This document shows, piece by piece, positions 10,549 through 19,401 of a DNA stretch of 64,000 nt. The notes under the pieces are model-generated. The model did no database searches. It was not told the origin of the DNA and was given only the letters and a program-made list of their open reading frames with translations. The stretch is from positions 13,822 through 77,821 of the forward strand of contig NZ_SDLT01000033.1 in NCBI RefSeq assembly GCF_004522235.1, in the 5' to 3' direction. The DNA comes from Amycolatopsis nivea. Its GTDB lineage: Bacteria > Actinomycetota > Actinomycetes > Mycobacteriales > Pseudonocardiaceae. Positions within the stretch are counted from its first letter, which is position 1; each line of letters opens with the position of its first letter. Both the position numbers and the translations under genes were made by a program.

Positions 10549-10925
10549 AACACCACCGGCTCTTCGTCATAAAAATCGGGATCATCCTCAGCCAACGCCG
10601 CGTACCCCAACGCCGCCACAGCATCCGCCCCCAAAACGGGCGACAGCACCTGATACATCCGATCCCCGGCCCGCCGCTCGGCCCGCCGTGACAACTCCAG
10701 AATCTGCGCGGCAACAGCCTCCGACCCGCCCCGCAACGCAGCACGGGAAACCGTCAGCCCAGTCAGCAACCCGCCAGGCGCGACCTCGACGGAAACCCCG
10801 CCGGCAGCAGCCTTCCCGACCACCGGTCCAGCCCGCTCGAACCGAGCCGCGGCCGCCTCCCCGGTCCGGGAAGCCTCCTCCATCACCCGCGCCACCGCGC
10901 GATCCATGTCGAATTCAGCCACCAC
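10545..10925 (-). CDS. YbaB/EbfC DNA-binding family protein
   Basis: A 126-residue small alpha-beta protein. The YbaB pattern is visible: an N-terminal helix (MDRAVARVMEEASR), a strand hairpin GGVSVEVAPGGLLTGLTVS (around 43-61) and a helix SEAVAAQILELSRRAE. Classical YbaB binds DNA as a dimer; these paralogues next to secreted hydrolases are less understood. The GTG start directly abuts the stop of the NlpC/P60 gene and the end overlaps the next YbaB-like gene, so the four genes form one operon. Confidence 0.7.
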   Translation of the reverse strand: MVAEFDMDRAVARVMEEASRTGEAAAARFERAGPVVGKAAAGGVSVEVAPGGLLTGLTVSRAALRGGSEAVAAQILELSRRAERRAGDRMYQVLSPVLGADAVAALGYAALAEDDPDFYDEEPVVL

Positions 10926-12041
10926 TCACCCCGTCGGCCGGTAAAACCCGATGAACTGCTGCCCGGCGTTGGTCGTCCGGATCTTGCTGATCTGCACCGG
11001 ATCCCCGGCCTCGACCATCTGCCCGTCGCCGATCACCATCGCGACGTGCCCGGACCACACCACCAAATCCCCGGGCAGCAACTGATCGATAGAAGGCACC
11101 TCGGCCCCGACAGTCTGCTGCTTCGCCGTCCGCGGCAACTGCAACCCAGCGTCCTGATAGGACGTCATGGTCAACCCGCTGCAGTCGAGCCCCTGCCCGC
11201 GCGCGGTCCCGCCCCACACATACGGCACGCCCAGCTGAGACAACGCCGCCCGCACGGCTTTGGCCGCGGTTTCGTTCGGTGCCATCACGGTTTTCCCGCC
11301 CGGCAGGTTGATCCCGACCCCGCTGCCCGGCTGCGGCGGAACGGCCACCGGCAACCGCGGCTTCCCGGCATACCCGCCGCCGCCTCCACCGCCGCCGCTG
11401 TCGCCGCCTCCACCGCCACCGTGGCTGACGTGCGCGCCGTTGTTGTTGAACGCCTGCGGCACCGACGTCGTCGCGCTGCTCGCGGACGTCGACTCCGAGC
11501 CGCCGAGCCGCTGCCCCAGTCCGGTCAGCTTTCCGAGCGTCTCCTCGGTGAACGTGGCCGCCTGCCCGGTCAACTGGCCGATCTTCGTCTGCAGCTGCAG
11601 GAGAATCTGCCGAGCCGCGGCCGCCCGGCTCTCCGGCGGCTGGATCCCGTTGACCGCCGCCAGCGCCTTCATCGAAGACGCGATCTCCCGCAGGATCTGG
11701 TCCCGCACCTGGTCGTTGCGGATCTCGCCGACGTGCAGCGTCTCCGCCGCCTCCGCGACCGCCCGCTCGATTTCCGCGCTCTCGTCGAGAAGGTCCTGGA
11801 CTTCCTTCTCCAGGTCCTTCGACGTCTGGACCGCGCGCTCCGAGGTCGCCCCGGAACTGGCGTGCGCCAGATTCACCCGCTGCGCGCCGGCGTGCTGATT
11901 GGCCTGGCCGACGGACGTCTGCAGCGCGACATGCCCGTCGCGCGCGCCGTGGATCGCCGACGGGTCGTGCTTCAGCTTCGCGGCGAACTGATTCGTGGTG
12001 TCCAGCCCGTTGCGGACCAGATGATCGACGGGAGCGTTCAC
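10926..12041 (-). CDS. NlpC/P60 peptidoglycan hydrolase with helical N-terminal domain
   Basis: A 371-residue protein. Residues ~1-180 are a helical, WXG100/ESX-like region without a signal peptide, followed by a glycine/histidine-rich linker (~208-228). The C-terminal NlpC/P60 domain has the catalytic cysteine in LDCSGL (Cys287) and histidine in SGHVAMVIGDG (His332), so it should cleave stem-peptide bonds of peptidoglycan. With no Sec signal and an EspC-like protein encoded just upstream (4-base ATGA overlap), export by a type VII system is a reasonable inference. No ESX ATPase or core gene is in the window. Confidence 0.8.
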   Translation of the reverse strand: MNAPVDHLVRNGLDTTNQFAAKLKHDPSAIHGARDGHVALQTSVGQANQHAGAQRVNLAHASSGATSERAVQTSKDLEKEVQDLLDESAEIERAVAEAAETLHVGEIRNDQVRDQILREIASSMKALAAVNGIQPPESRAAAARQILLQLQTKIGQLTGQAATFTEETLGKLTGLGQRLGGSESTSASSATTSVPQAFNNNGAHVSHGGGGGGDSGGGGGGGGYAGKPRLPVAVPPQPGSGVGINLPGGKTVMAPNETAAKAVRAALSQLGVPYVWGGTARGQGLDCSGLTMTSYQDAGLQLPRTAKQQTVGAEVPSIDQLLPGDLVVWSGHVAMVIGDGQMVEAGDPVQISKIRTTNAGQQFIGFYRPTG

Positions 12042-12352
12042 GAAAGCCTGCGCATCGCGTCGCCGTGTTCCTGCTCGACCGCGGCGTAGTTGCCCTGCGT
12101 GCGCCGTGCGGCCTCGCCGACGTTGTGCCAGCCGCCGCCGAGCGCGTGCATCCGTTCCTGCAATGCCCGCATGCGCGCGCCGTACGCGCCGGCGAACCCG
12201 GATTCGTCCCCGATCGCGGAGAACCCGTCGCCGGACAGCGTCACGTGCGGACCGATGTGCGCTTTCGCCGCGGAACGCACCTCGTCGCCGAGTGGGTCGA
12301 CCTGCTTCGCGTAGTTCTCGTACGCGCAGTCGTCGACATGAAAACCGGACAC
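12038..12352 (-). CDS. Type VII secretion target-like small protein (EspC / DUF2580 type)
   Basis: A 104-residue helical protein of WXG100 size. It opens with a short hydrophilic segment, has two amphipathic helices and ends in RTQGNYAAVEQEHGDAMRRL, the layout of ESX-1 secretion-associated EspC/DUF2580 proteins. A glycine-tryptophan turn (ALGGGWHNVG, ~70-79) lies between the helices. It is the first gene of a four-gene coupled set and probably the secretion partner of the hydrolase encoded next to it. The assignment rests on size, helix pattern and context. Confidence 0.65.
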   Translation of the reverse strand: MSGFHVDDCAYENYAKQVDPLGDEVRSAAKAHIGPHVTLSGDGFSAIGDESGFAGAYGARMRALQERMHALGGGWHNVGEAARRTQGNYAAVEQEHGDAMRRLS

Positions 12353-12430
12353 AACCCGCCCCTCCCCTGAACCCTGCGGCCCAGGTTAGCGGACGAGTTG
12401 TGCCCGGACAGGCGAATTGACCGGATCAGG

Positions 12431-13231
12431 TCAGCCGTTGAGAATCTTCGTCAGCCAGTCGCCCTGAGCCGGAACGGCCTTGCCGTCGACCGCGACGGTC
12501 GGCGTGCCGAAGCCGATCTGGCCGTTGCCGAAGTCCTGCTGCAGTTTCGGGTCGTTCTGGATCTGTTGGAACGCCGCCTGCAGCTGCTGGTCGTAGGCGC
12601 CGGAGTTGACCGCCTGCGCGAACTTCGGGTCGCTGATCCCGAGGTCCTGGCCGAGCTTGATCAGCTGGGCCTTGTCGTACCCGCGCCCGCCTTCCTGCGG
12701 CTGGTTCTTGAACAGCGCGTCGTGGAAGGCGGTGAACTTCTGCTGGTCGGCGGCGGCGAGCGCGGCGTTCGCCGAGTCGAGCGAGTAGCCCGGCGGGTCC
12801 GAGTTCTTGTTGAGCAGGATCACCATGTGGTAGCGCACGGTGAGCTGGCCGTCGTTGATCGCCTTCTCCATCCGCGGCCCGAAGTCCTGCTGCAGCTTCG
12901 CGCAGTACGGGCACAGGAAGTCCGCGTAGAGGTCCATGGTCTTCGGCGCGCCCGGCTTGCCGACCGTCACCACGGCCCCGTCGCGCTTCTCGACCACGCC
13001 CGGTCCGAGCGCCGAGGTCGTGCCCGGCTGGATCGCGCTGTCCTGCGTCGCGTTCTTGCTCGAGTTGATCCAGAGCACGCCGCCGATCACGAGCGCGGCG
13101 ACCACCACGACGGCCACGGCGATCGCGATGATCTTGTTCCGGTCGCTCTTCGAGCCCCGCGCCTGGGCGACCGACCTCGCGGCCGCCGCCTGCTGACGGC
13201 TTTTCCGCGCGTTGCGCGCAGCTCCACCCAC
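12431..13231 (-). CDS. Membrane-anchored DsbA-family thioredoxin-fold protein
   Basis: A 266-residue protein with a basic cytoplasmic start (~1-32), one membrane helix (~33-55) and an extracytoplasmic thioredoxin-fold domain. The redox motif is CPYC at residues 107-110 in ADFLCPYCAKLQ, and the cis-proline loop is GFGTPTVAV. It should catalyse disulfide exchange in secreted proteins. GTG 13231 is chosen because a start further upstream would run into the MauE-like gene, which ends at 13237. The two genes are adjacent on the same strand with a 5-base gap, so the membrane protein is its likely electron partner. Confidence 0.9.
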   Translation of the reverse strand: MGGAARNARKSRQQAAAARSVAQARGSKSDRNKIIAIAVAVVVVAALVIGGVLWINSSKNATQDSAIQPGTTSALGPGVVEKRDGAVVTVGKPGAPKTMDLYADFLCPYCAKLQQDFGPRMEKAINDGQLTVRYHMVILLNKNSDPPGYSLDSANAALAAADQQKFTAFHDALFKNQPQEGGRGYDKAQLIKLGQDLGISDPKFAQAVNSGAYDQQLQAAFQQIQNDPKLQQDFGNGQIGFGTPTVAVDGKAVPAQGDWLTKILNG

Positions 13232-13236
13232 TGTTC

Positions 13237-13779
13237 CTAATTCCCTTCCGCGATGCCCTTGGGGTAGTCGTCCGAGGCCTCGCCCGAGTTCCCGGCGTTC
13301 CTGCCTTTGCCCCAGCCGAGCCAGCCGTCGACCGAAAGCCACGTGCGCGGCCGGGCGAGCAGCCACACCGCGAGCAGGGCGAAACCGGTGTCGCGCAGGA
13401 TCTCCTGCGGGTATTCGGTCTGCCCGGCGTCCACGCGCCCGCCGCCGCCGAAGCAGCCGCAGTCGATGCTCAGCCCGCGCGCCCACGACTGCGCGATGCC
13501 CGCGACGAGCACGGCCAGCAGCAGCAGCGACGCTCCCGCGACCCAGCGCGTGGCCAGCCCGGCGAGCAGCAGCAGCCCGAGCACCAGTTCCAGCAGCGGC
13601 AACCCGGTCGCGACCGGGCGCACCAGCGCGTGCGGGAGCACGTCGTAGGCCTGCACGGCGATGTACGTCTGTCCCGGATCGGCGATCTTCAGGCCGCCGG
13701 ACACGAGCCACACGGCAGCCAGCCCGAGCCGGGCGAGGGTGCCGATGGTGTCGAGTACAGGTTGGGGCAGTCGGCGCAC
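13237..13779 (-). CDS. MauE/DoxX-like redox-associated membrane protein
   Basis: A 180-residue integral membrane protein with about four hydrophobic segments (residues ~12-30, 45-75, 78-97, 125-145). A DCGCFGGGG motif at the end of the third segment supplies two cysteines, typical of the MauE/methylamine utilisation family that passes electrons to thioredoxin-like partners. The hydrophilic tail is not conserved-looking. The start is GTG 13779. It lies just upstream of, and is surely cotranscribed with, the DsbA-like gene, and is divergent from the lipoprotein gene at 13845. Confidence 0.85.
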   Translation of the reverse strand: MRRLPQPVLDTIGTLARLGLAAVWLVSGGLKIADPGQTYIAVQAYDVLPHALVRPVATGLPLLELVLGLLLLAGLATRWVAGASLLLLAVLVAGIAQSWARGLSIDCGCFGGGGRVDAGQTEYPQEILRDTGFALLAVWLLARPRTWLSVDGWLGWGKGRNAGNSGEASDDYPKGIAEGN

Positions 13780-13844
13780 GCGCTTAGGCTAGCCGTCTGA
13801 CCTGAGAACCATGTGAGCAGCCAACCGGCGAAGCGGAGGCACCG

Positions 13845-14675
13845 ATGCGGTTACGCGCAGCGTTCGCCGCCGTGTTTCTGCTGGTCAGCTGCGTCTCGTG
13901 CGGGTCGTCGGAGGTATCGAAGGACGATCCGCTTCCCACCCGGGCGCGTGACGGCAACCACCTGACCATCGGAATCCGGTTCGACGCGCCCGGGCTTTCG
14001 CAGCGGACCGTCGACGGCAGGCTCGCCGGTTTCGACGTCGATGTCGCTACTTTCGTCGCACGCGAACTGGGGGTCGAACCGGACCACATCACCTGGCACG
14101 AGACCACCCCGGCGCGCCGCGAAACGGACCTCACCTCGGGCGCGGTCGACCTGGTCGTGGCCACCTATTCGATCACCGACAAGCGGAAACAGCAGGTGGG
14201 CTTCGCCGGCCCGTACTTCGTCACCGGCCAGGACCTGCTGGTGCGGCTCACCTCGCCGGACATCACCGGCCCGGAAAGCCTCAACGGCAAGCGGCTCTGC
14301 TCGGTCACCGGCTCGACTCCCGCGCAGACGGTGAAGGACAAGTTCGCGCAGATGGTGAAGCTGGTCGAGTACCCGCGCTATCCGGACTGCGTGACCGCGC
14401 TGCTGGCGAACCAGGTCGACGCGGTCACCACGGACGCGGTGATCCTCGCCGGGTACGCCGCGCAGAACCCGGAGCTGCTGAAGGTGGTCGGCCGTCCATT
14501 CTCCACTGAGCGGTACGGCATCGGCCTGCGCAAGGGCGACACCGAGGGCCAGCACGCGGTCGACGACGCCATCCGGAAGATGGTGTCGACCGGGGCCTGG
14601 CGGAAGTCGCTGGAGACGAACATCGGGCCGTCGAACTACCCGTTGCCGAATCCACCGGAGATCACCGAGCAGTGA
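13845..14675 (+). CDS. Glutamate/polar amino-acid ABC transporter substrate-binding lipoprotein
   Basis: A 276-residue solute-binding protein. The signal peptide ends in a lipobox (LVSC at residues 13-16, or VSC at 17-19), giving a lipid-anchored protein outside the membrane. The SBP_bac_3 fold is visible: IGIRFDAPGLSQ, GFDVDVATFVARELG, and the second lobe start ITGPESLNGKRLC. No permease or ATPase gene lies next to it, so its transport partners are elsewhere. Its stop overlaps the start of hrpB by 4 bases (GTGA), although the functions are unrelated. Confidence 0.88.
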   Translation: MRLRAAFAAVFLLVSCVSCGSSEVSKDDPLPTRARDGNHLTIGIRFDAPGLSQRTVDGRLAGFDVDVATFVARELGVEPDHITWHETTPARRETDLTSGAVDLVVATYSITDKRKQQVGFAGPYFVTGQDLLVRLTSPDITGPESLNGKRLCSVTGSTPAQTVKDKFAQMVKLVEYPRYPDCVTALLANQVDAVTTDAVILAGYAAQNPELLKVVGRPFSTERYGIGLRKGDTEGQHAVDDAIRKMVSTGAWRKSLETNIGPSNYPLPNPPEITEQ

Positions 14676-17092
14676 CCGACCTAGCCTCGCTGCCGGACCT
14701 GCCCGTCCGCGCGGTGCTGCCGTCCGTGCTGAGCGCGCTCGACGACCACGGCGCCGCGGTGCTCGTCGCCCCGCCCGGCACCGGCAAGACCACTCTCGTG
14801 CCGCTCGCGCTGAACCGGGGCGAAGGACGCGTCGTGGTCGCCGAGCCGCGTCGGCTGGCTGCCCGGGCCGCGGCCGGGCGGATGGCCGCGCTGCTGGGCG
14901 AACCGGTCGGCGAGACGGTCGGGTACGCCGTGCGCGGCGACCGGAAGGTGTCGTCGCGCACGCGGATCGAGGTGGTCACGTCGGGGCTGCTCGTGCGGCG
15001 GGTGCAGCACGACCCCGAGCTGGCCGGGGTGTCGACGGTCCTGCTGGACGAATGCCACGAACGCCATCTCGACGCTGACCTGCTGCTCGCCCTGCTCCTC
15101 GACGTCCGTGCCGGATTGCGCGACGACCTGCGGCTGCTCGCGACCTCGGCGACGGTCGCGTCCGGACGGCTGGCCGAACTGCTCGGCGACGCCCCGGTGA
15201 TCACCGCGCACGCGCGCACGTATCCGGTCGAGCTGAGCTACCGCGCTCCGGCGCGCGGGGAACGCCCGGAAGCCGCAGTCGCTTCGGCGGTCCGGAAGGC
15301 CCTCACCGAAGGAGACGGCGATGTACTCGCGTTCCTCCCGGGAGCCGGGGAAATCGCGCGTACGTCGGCGTTGCTGAGTTCGCTGGACGCGGACGTGCTG
15401 CCGCTGCACGGACGGCTTTCCGCTGCCCGGCAAGACGAAGCATTGCGGCCACGCGACCGCCGCCGGGTAGTTCTCGCGACCGCCGTCGCCGAGTCGAGCC
15501 TGACAGTTCCCGGCGTCCGCGCGGTCGTGGACTCGGGTCTCGCACGCGTTCCTCGCGTGGACCATCGACGTGGTCTCGCCGGGCTCGCCACGGTGCGGGT
15601 TTCGGCAGCGGTGGCGGAACAACGCGCTGGTCGTGCGGGCCGCGAAGCGCCTGGCCGCGCGTACCGCTGCTGGCCAGAGCACGAGCAAGCGACGCTGCCC
15701 GCGTATCCGGAGCCGGAGATCCGTACCGCCGAACTGGCGCGGTTCGCGTTGGAACTCGCCTGCTGGTCCACTCCGGACGGAACCGGCCTCGCTTGGTGGG
15801 ATCCGCCCGGCGAAGGTGCCCTCGCCGCCGCGCGAAGCCTGCTCGTCACGCTCGGCGCGACCACCTCGGAAGGCGCTGTCACGCCGCGCGGACAGAAGAT
15901 GGCCGACCTCGGCCTGCATCCCCGGCTGGCCCGCGCGTTGCTGGACGGCGCTGAGGCCGTCGGAGCCCGGGCCGCCGCGGAAGTAGTCGCGCTGCTCGAT
16001 ACCGGAGCGACGCTGACCGATGTCGAGGCCGAATTGCGCCGGCTTCGTTCCGCACACGACGACGCGGCGCGCCGATGGCAGCGGGACGCGAAACGGTTGG
16101 CCACACTGGTCAATTCCCCGGCCAAAGCAGACCCGGACCCCGCGTTGGTCGTCGCCCTCGCTCACCCGGAACGCTTGGCGCGGCGGCGCGCGGGGTCGGC
16201 CCCGGTGTATCTGATGGCCAGCGGCACCGCGGCGGAACTGCCCAGCGGCAGCGGTTTGGGCGACGCCGAATGGCTGGCCGTCGCCGAAGCAACCCGCGAC
16301 CCGGGCCGCGTGCACGGCACCATCCGCCTCGCCGCGACCGCCGACGAAGCACTGGCGACCCGAGCCGCGCCGACCCTGGTGTCCGAAGTGGACGAAGTGC
16401 ATTGGGACGGCGATGTCGTCGCCCGGCACGTCCGTCGGCTGGGTGCGATCGTTCTGTCGGAAAAGCCGCTACGCAACCCAGATCCGCAGCTAGTCCACGA
16501 CGCAATCGTCACCGGACTCCGCACCGAAGGTCTCGGTTTGCTGCGCTGGAGCCAGGACGGCACCCGCCTCCGCGACCGCCTTGCCTTCCTGCACCGGGTA
16601 CTCGGCGATCCGTGGCCTTCGGTGGACGACGAGGCGCTGCTTTCCGAAGTAGACACTTGGCTGGACCTGTCGAGAGTCCGCCGCCGAGCCGATCTGGCGA
16701 ACGTCGACGCCGGAACTGCCTTGCGCGGCCTGCTCCCCTGGCCCGAAGCCGCGCGGCTCGACGAACTCGCTCCGGACCGGCTCGAAGTCCCGTCCGGTTC
16801 GCACTACCGCGTGGACTACCACGGAGACCAGCCGGTGCTCGCGGTGAAGCTGCAGGAGACGTTCGGCTGGACCGAGACGCCGTCGCTCGCCGACGGCCGC
16901 GTCCCGGTGGTGCTGCACCTGCTTTCGCCCGCCGGCCGCCCGGCCGCGGTCACCGCCGATCTCGAATCCTTCTGGCGCACCGGATACGCCGCCGTCCGCG
17001 CGGACCTTCGCGGCCGCTATCCGAAACACCCGTGGCCGGAGGACCCCGCGACCGCCACCCCGACCCGGCACACCACCCGCAGGTCGCGCTGA
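14672..17092 (+). CDS. hrpB: ATP-dependent RNA helicase HrpB
   Basis: An 806-residue DEAH-type helicase. Motif I is APPGTGKTT (33-41), motif II is DECH (126-129), motif III is SAT, and motif VI is seen around QRAGRAGREAPGRAYR. The HrpB-specific C-terminal half follows, with the terminal domain containing HPWPEDP near the end. Length and order match the family. HrpB proteins are RNA helicases of unclear cellular role. The GTG start overlaps the preceding lipoprotein gene. Confidence 0.92.
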   Translation: MTDLASLPDLPVRAVLPSVLSALDDHGAAVLVAPPGTGKTTLVPLALNRGEGRVVVAEPRRLAARAAAGRMAALLGEPVGETVGYAVRGDRKVSSRTRIEVVTSGLLVRRVQHDPELAGVSTVLLDECHERHLDADLLLALLLDVRAGLRDDLRLLATSATVASGRLAELLGDAPVITAHARTYPVELSYRAPARGERPEAAVASAVRKALTEGDGDVLAFLPGAGEIARTSALLSSLDADVLPLHGRLSAARQDEALRPRDRRRVVLATAVAESSLTVPGVRAVVDSGLARVPRVDHRRGLAGLATVRVSAAVAEQRAGRAGREAPGRAYRCWPEHEQATLPAYPEPEIRTAELARFALELACWSTPDGTGLAWWDPPGEGALAAARSLLVTLGATTSEGAVTPRGQKMADLGLHPRLARALLDGAEAVGARAAAEVVALLDTGATLTDVEAELRRLRSAHDDAARRWQRDAKRLATLVNSPAKADPDPALVVALAHPERLARRRAGSAPVYLMASGTAAELPSGSGLGDAEWLAVAEATRDPGRVHGTIRLAATADEALATRAAPTLVSEVDEVHWDGDVVARHVRRLGAIVLSEKPLRNPDPQLVHDAIVTGLRTEGLGLLRWSQDGTRLRDRLAFLHRVLGDPWPSVDDEALLSEVDTWLDLSRVRRRADLANVDAGTALRGLLPWPEAARLDELAPDRLEVPSGSHYRVDYHGDQPVLAVKLQETFGWTETPSLADGRVPVVLHLLSPAGRPAAVTADLESFWRTGYAAVRADLRGRYPKHPWPEDPATATPTRHTTRRSR

Positions 17093-17170
17093 CCCCCTGC
17101 CGAAAGTCGGGGTCGGTCCGGGACGGTCGGCTGATGTCCGCGCACCCCGCGCGGGCGCAGACTTCGCCCT

Positions 17171-18085
17171 ATGATCACGTTTCGCGGATTGACGAAGCGC
17201 TATGGCCAGAAGACCGTGGTCAACGGCCTCACCTCGGTCATCGAGCCGGGCACGGTGACCGGGTTCCTCGGCCCGAACGGCGCGGGCAAGTCCACCACCA
17301 TGCGGATGACCGTCGGGCTCGACCGGCCGGACTCCGGCGACGCGCTGATCCGCGGCAAACCGTATGCAGAGCTACGGTTTCCGCTGCGGGAAGTCGGTGC
17401 GCTGCTGGATGCGAAAGCCATGCATCCCGGCCGCAGTGCGGGCAAACACCTGCTCGCGATGGCGCGCAGCAACGGGATCGCCGCGAGCCGCGTCGAGGAA
17501 GTGCTCGCGACGGTCGGGCTGAGCGACGTCGCGGGCAAGCGCTCCGGGACGTTCTCGCTCGGCATGAGCCAGCGGCTCGGCATCGCCGGCGCGCTCCTCG
17601 GCGACCCCGGCGTGCTGATGTTCGACGAGCCGGTCAACGGACTCGACCCGGACGGCGTCCGCTGGGTGCGGCAGCTGATGCGTTCGCTCGCCGCCGAAGG
17701 ACGCACCGTGTTCGTCTCCAGTCATCTGATGAGCGAAATGCAGCTGACCGCGGACCGGCTGCTGGTCATCGGCAAGGGCTCGATCCTCGCCGACGCGGCG
17801 ATCGGCGACTTCATCGCGGGCAACTCGAGCCGGTCGGTCGCGGTCCTCGTGCCGGATCCGGCGGAGCGCACGAAACTCGCGGACTGGCTTCGGGGGAACG
17901 GCCGGTCGGTGCTGCCCGGGGAGGACAGCGAACTGCTCGTCGACGAGGCGTCCGCGGCCGAGATCGGGGACCTGGCTTACGAACTGGGCGTCCGGTTGCA
18001 CGGACTTGCCGAGCGGACCGCTTCGCTCGAGCAGGCGTACATGGAACTGACCGCCGGATCGGTGGAATACGGGGTTACGGCATGA
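17171..18085 (+). CDS. ABC transporter ATP-binding protein
   Basis: A 304-residue ATPase. Walker A is GPNGAGKST (34-42), the signature is FSLGMSQRLGIA, Walker B is VLMFDEPVNGLD, and the switch histidine is in FVSSHLMSEM. The C-terminal ~90 residues form the accessory domain common in BcrA/drug-exporter ATPases. It overlaps the permease gene by 4 bases (ATGA), so the pair is a two-gene exporter. The substrate is unknown; the family includes lipid and antibiotic exporters. Confidence 0.9.
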   Translation: MITFRGLTKRYGQKTVVNGLTSVIEPGTVTGFLGPNGAGKSTTMRMTVGLDRPDSGDALIRGKPYAELRFPLREVGALLDAKAMHPGRSAGKHLLAMARSNGIAASRVEEVLATVGLSDVAGKRSGTFSLGMSQRLGIAGALLGDPGVLMFDEPVNGLDPDGVRWVRQLMRSLAAEGRTVFVSSHLMSEMQLTADRLLVIGKGSILADAAIGDFIAGNSSRSVAVLVPDPAERTKLADWLRGNGRSVLPGEDSELLVDEASAAEIGDLAYELGVRLHGLAERTASLEQAYMELTAGSVEYGVTA

Positions 18086-18840
18086 CGAAGCTGGCGATTT
18101 CGGCGGAGTGGACCAAGTTCTGGTCGGTGCGCGCGACGTGGTGGTCGCTGATCGGCGGAGTGCTGCTGATGGCGTTCTATTCCGTCGTCACCGGGATCTC
18201 CCAGCACGCGGGCGGCGAACGGCAGCAGACCGCGCACGGCATCGTCAACAGCGGTGCGATCTACCTGGTCGAGTTCTGCGTGCTCGCGGTCGCGACGCTG
18301 TTCGTGACCAGCGAGTACACCAGCGGGTCGATTCGTTCGACGCTGCAATGGGTTCCGGTGCGGGCGAGGGTCACCGCCGCCAAGGCCGCGGTGCTGGTGC
18401 CGGTGCTGTTCGTCTACGGCGTGGTCGTCGCCGTGCTGGGCATGGGGGTCGCCTCGGTGCTGATGCGTGGGGCTGGGGGTTCCACGTCGCTGTCGCAAGG
18501 GGCGGTCACCGCGCTGGGCATGGGTGCGTATTTCGCGCTGCTCGGCGTGCTGTGCCTGGGGATTTCGTTCGTGCTGCGCAGTGCGGCGGGCACGTTGGTG
18601 GTGGTGATCGTGCTGCTGCTGCCGTTGCCGATGCTGATGTCGTCGTACGTGTTCCCTCCGGCGATGAACTACTTCCCGGCCTTCGCTGGCATGAACGCGA
18701 TGGTGCCGCCTGGCGACCCGAACCCGTTGCTGGGCAGCCTGCCGCCGTACGGGCCTTGGGTCGGCGTGCTGGTCTGCCTCGCCTGGGCGGCCGCCGGGAT
18801 CGCCGCGGGAACCGCGCTGCTGAACCGCCGCGACGCCTGA
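18082..18840 (+). CDS. ABC transporter permease (ABC-2 type)
   Basis: A 252-residue membrane protein with about six hydrophobic segments and the ABC-2 motif TSEYTSGSIRSTLQWVP (around 74-90) on the cytoplasmic side. It starts with MTKLAISAEWTKFWSVR, typical of BcrB-type permeases paired with BcrA-type ATPases. ATG 18082 overlaps the ATPase stop. Its own stop TGA is directly followed by the stop codon of the convergent TetR gene, the two forming a palindrome CGCCTGATCAGGCG. Confidence 0.88.
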   Translation: MTKLAISAEWTKFWSVRATWWSLIGGVLLMAFYSVVTGISQHAGGERQQTAHGIVNSGAIYLVEFCVLAVATLFVTSEYTSGSIRSTLQWVPVRARVTAAKAAVLVPVLFVYGVVVAVLGMGVASVLMRGAGGSTSLSQGAVTALGMGAYFALLGVLCLGISFVLRSAAGTLVVVIVLLLPLPMLMSSYVFPPAMNYFPAFAGMNAMVPPGDPNPLLGSLPPYGPWVGVLVCLAWAAAGIAAGTALLNRRDA

Positions 18841-19401
18841 TCAGGCGTGCGGCAGCCCCAATCCGGCGAGCACGGCACGGGCTCCGGCAACCAGTTCGGC
18901 TTCGGTCGGCGGGTTGACGGAGCCCGTGCCTGCCAGCGCGTCGAAGATCGATCCGTCGAGCCACCCGATGAGCACGCGGGTGTGGTCCTCGGGAGTCGGA
19001 GAACCCGCCGCGGCAAGCACTTCCGCGCACCGGCGGCGCAATTCCAGCCCACCGGCATCGTATCGAGCGCGCAGCTCCGGCCGTCGGGTCGATTCGAGCG
19101 CGAATTCGTAGCGCGCGAGCATTCTCGTGCGTCCGACGGTGATCGAGCGGTGGACCGTCGCGCCCAGGAACTCCGCGAGTTTCCCTTCCGGCGGGACGAT
19201 TTCGGCCTGGTCCAGCGCGACCATCCGGTCCGCGGCCAGCTCCAGCAACGCGACGCGGGTGCGCGCGTAGTACGACGTCGAACCCGCGGGCAGCCCGGCC
19301 GCCCGATCGACGGCGCGGTGCGTCAGCCCGCGCATGCCCTCGGCCGCGATGACCTCGATGGCTGCGTCGCCGATCACAGCTGTCCGTTCCACCCTCGGCA
19401 C
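18841..19401 (-). CDS. TetR-family transcriptional regulator
   Basis: A 186-residue repressor-type protein. The N-terminal helix-turn-helix spans about residues 8-50 (GDAAIEVIAAEGMRGLTHRAVDRAAGLPAGSTSYYA). The ligand domain follows, with the tail LVAGARAVLAGLGLP. It is divergent from a flavin monooxygenase, 42 bases apart, and the gap holds two palindromes, so it very likely controls that gene and itself. GTG 19401 is chosen; a GTG four codons later is also possible. Confidence 0.85.
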   Translation of the reverse strand: MPRVERTAVIGDAAIEVIAAEGMRGLTHRAVDRAAGLPAGSTSYYARTRVALLELAADRMVALDQAEIVPPEGKLAEFLGATVHRSITVGRTRMLARYEFALESTRRPELRARYDAGGLELRRRCAEVLAAAGSPTPEDHTRVLIGWLDGSIFDALAGTGSVNPPTEAELVAGARAVLAGLGLPHA

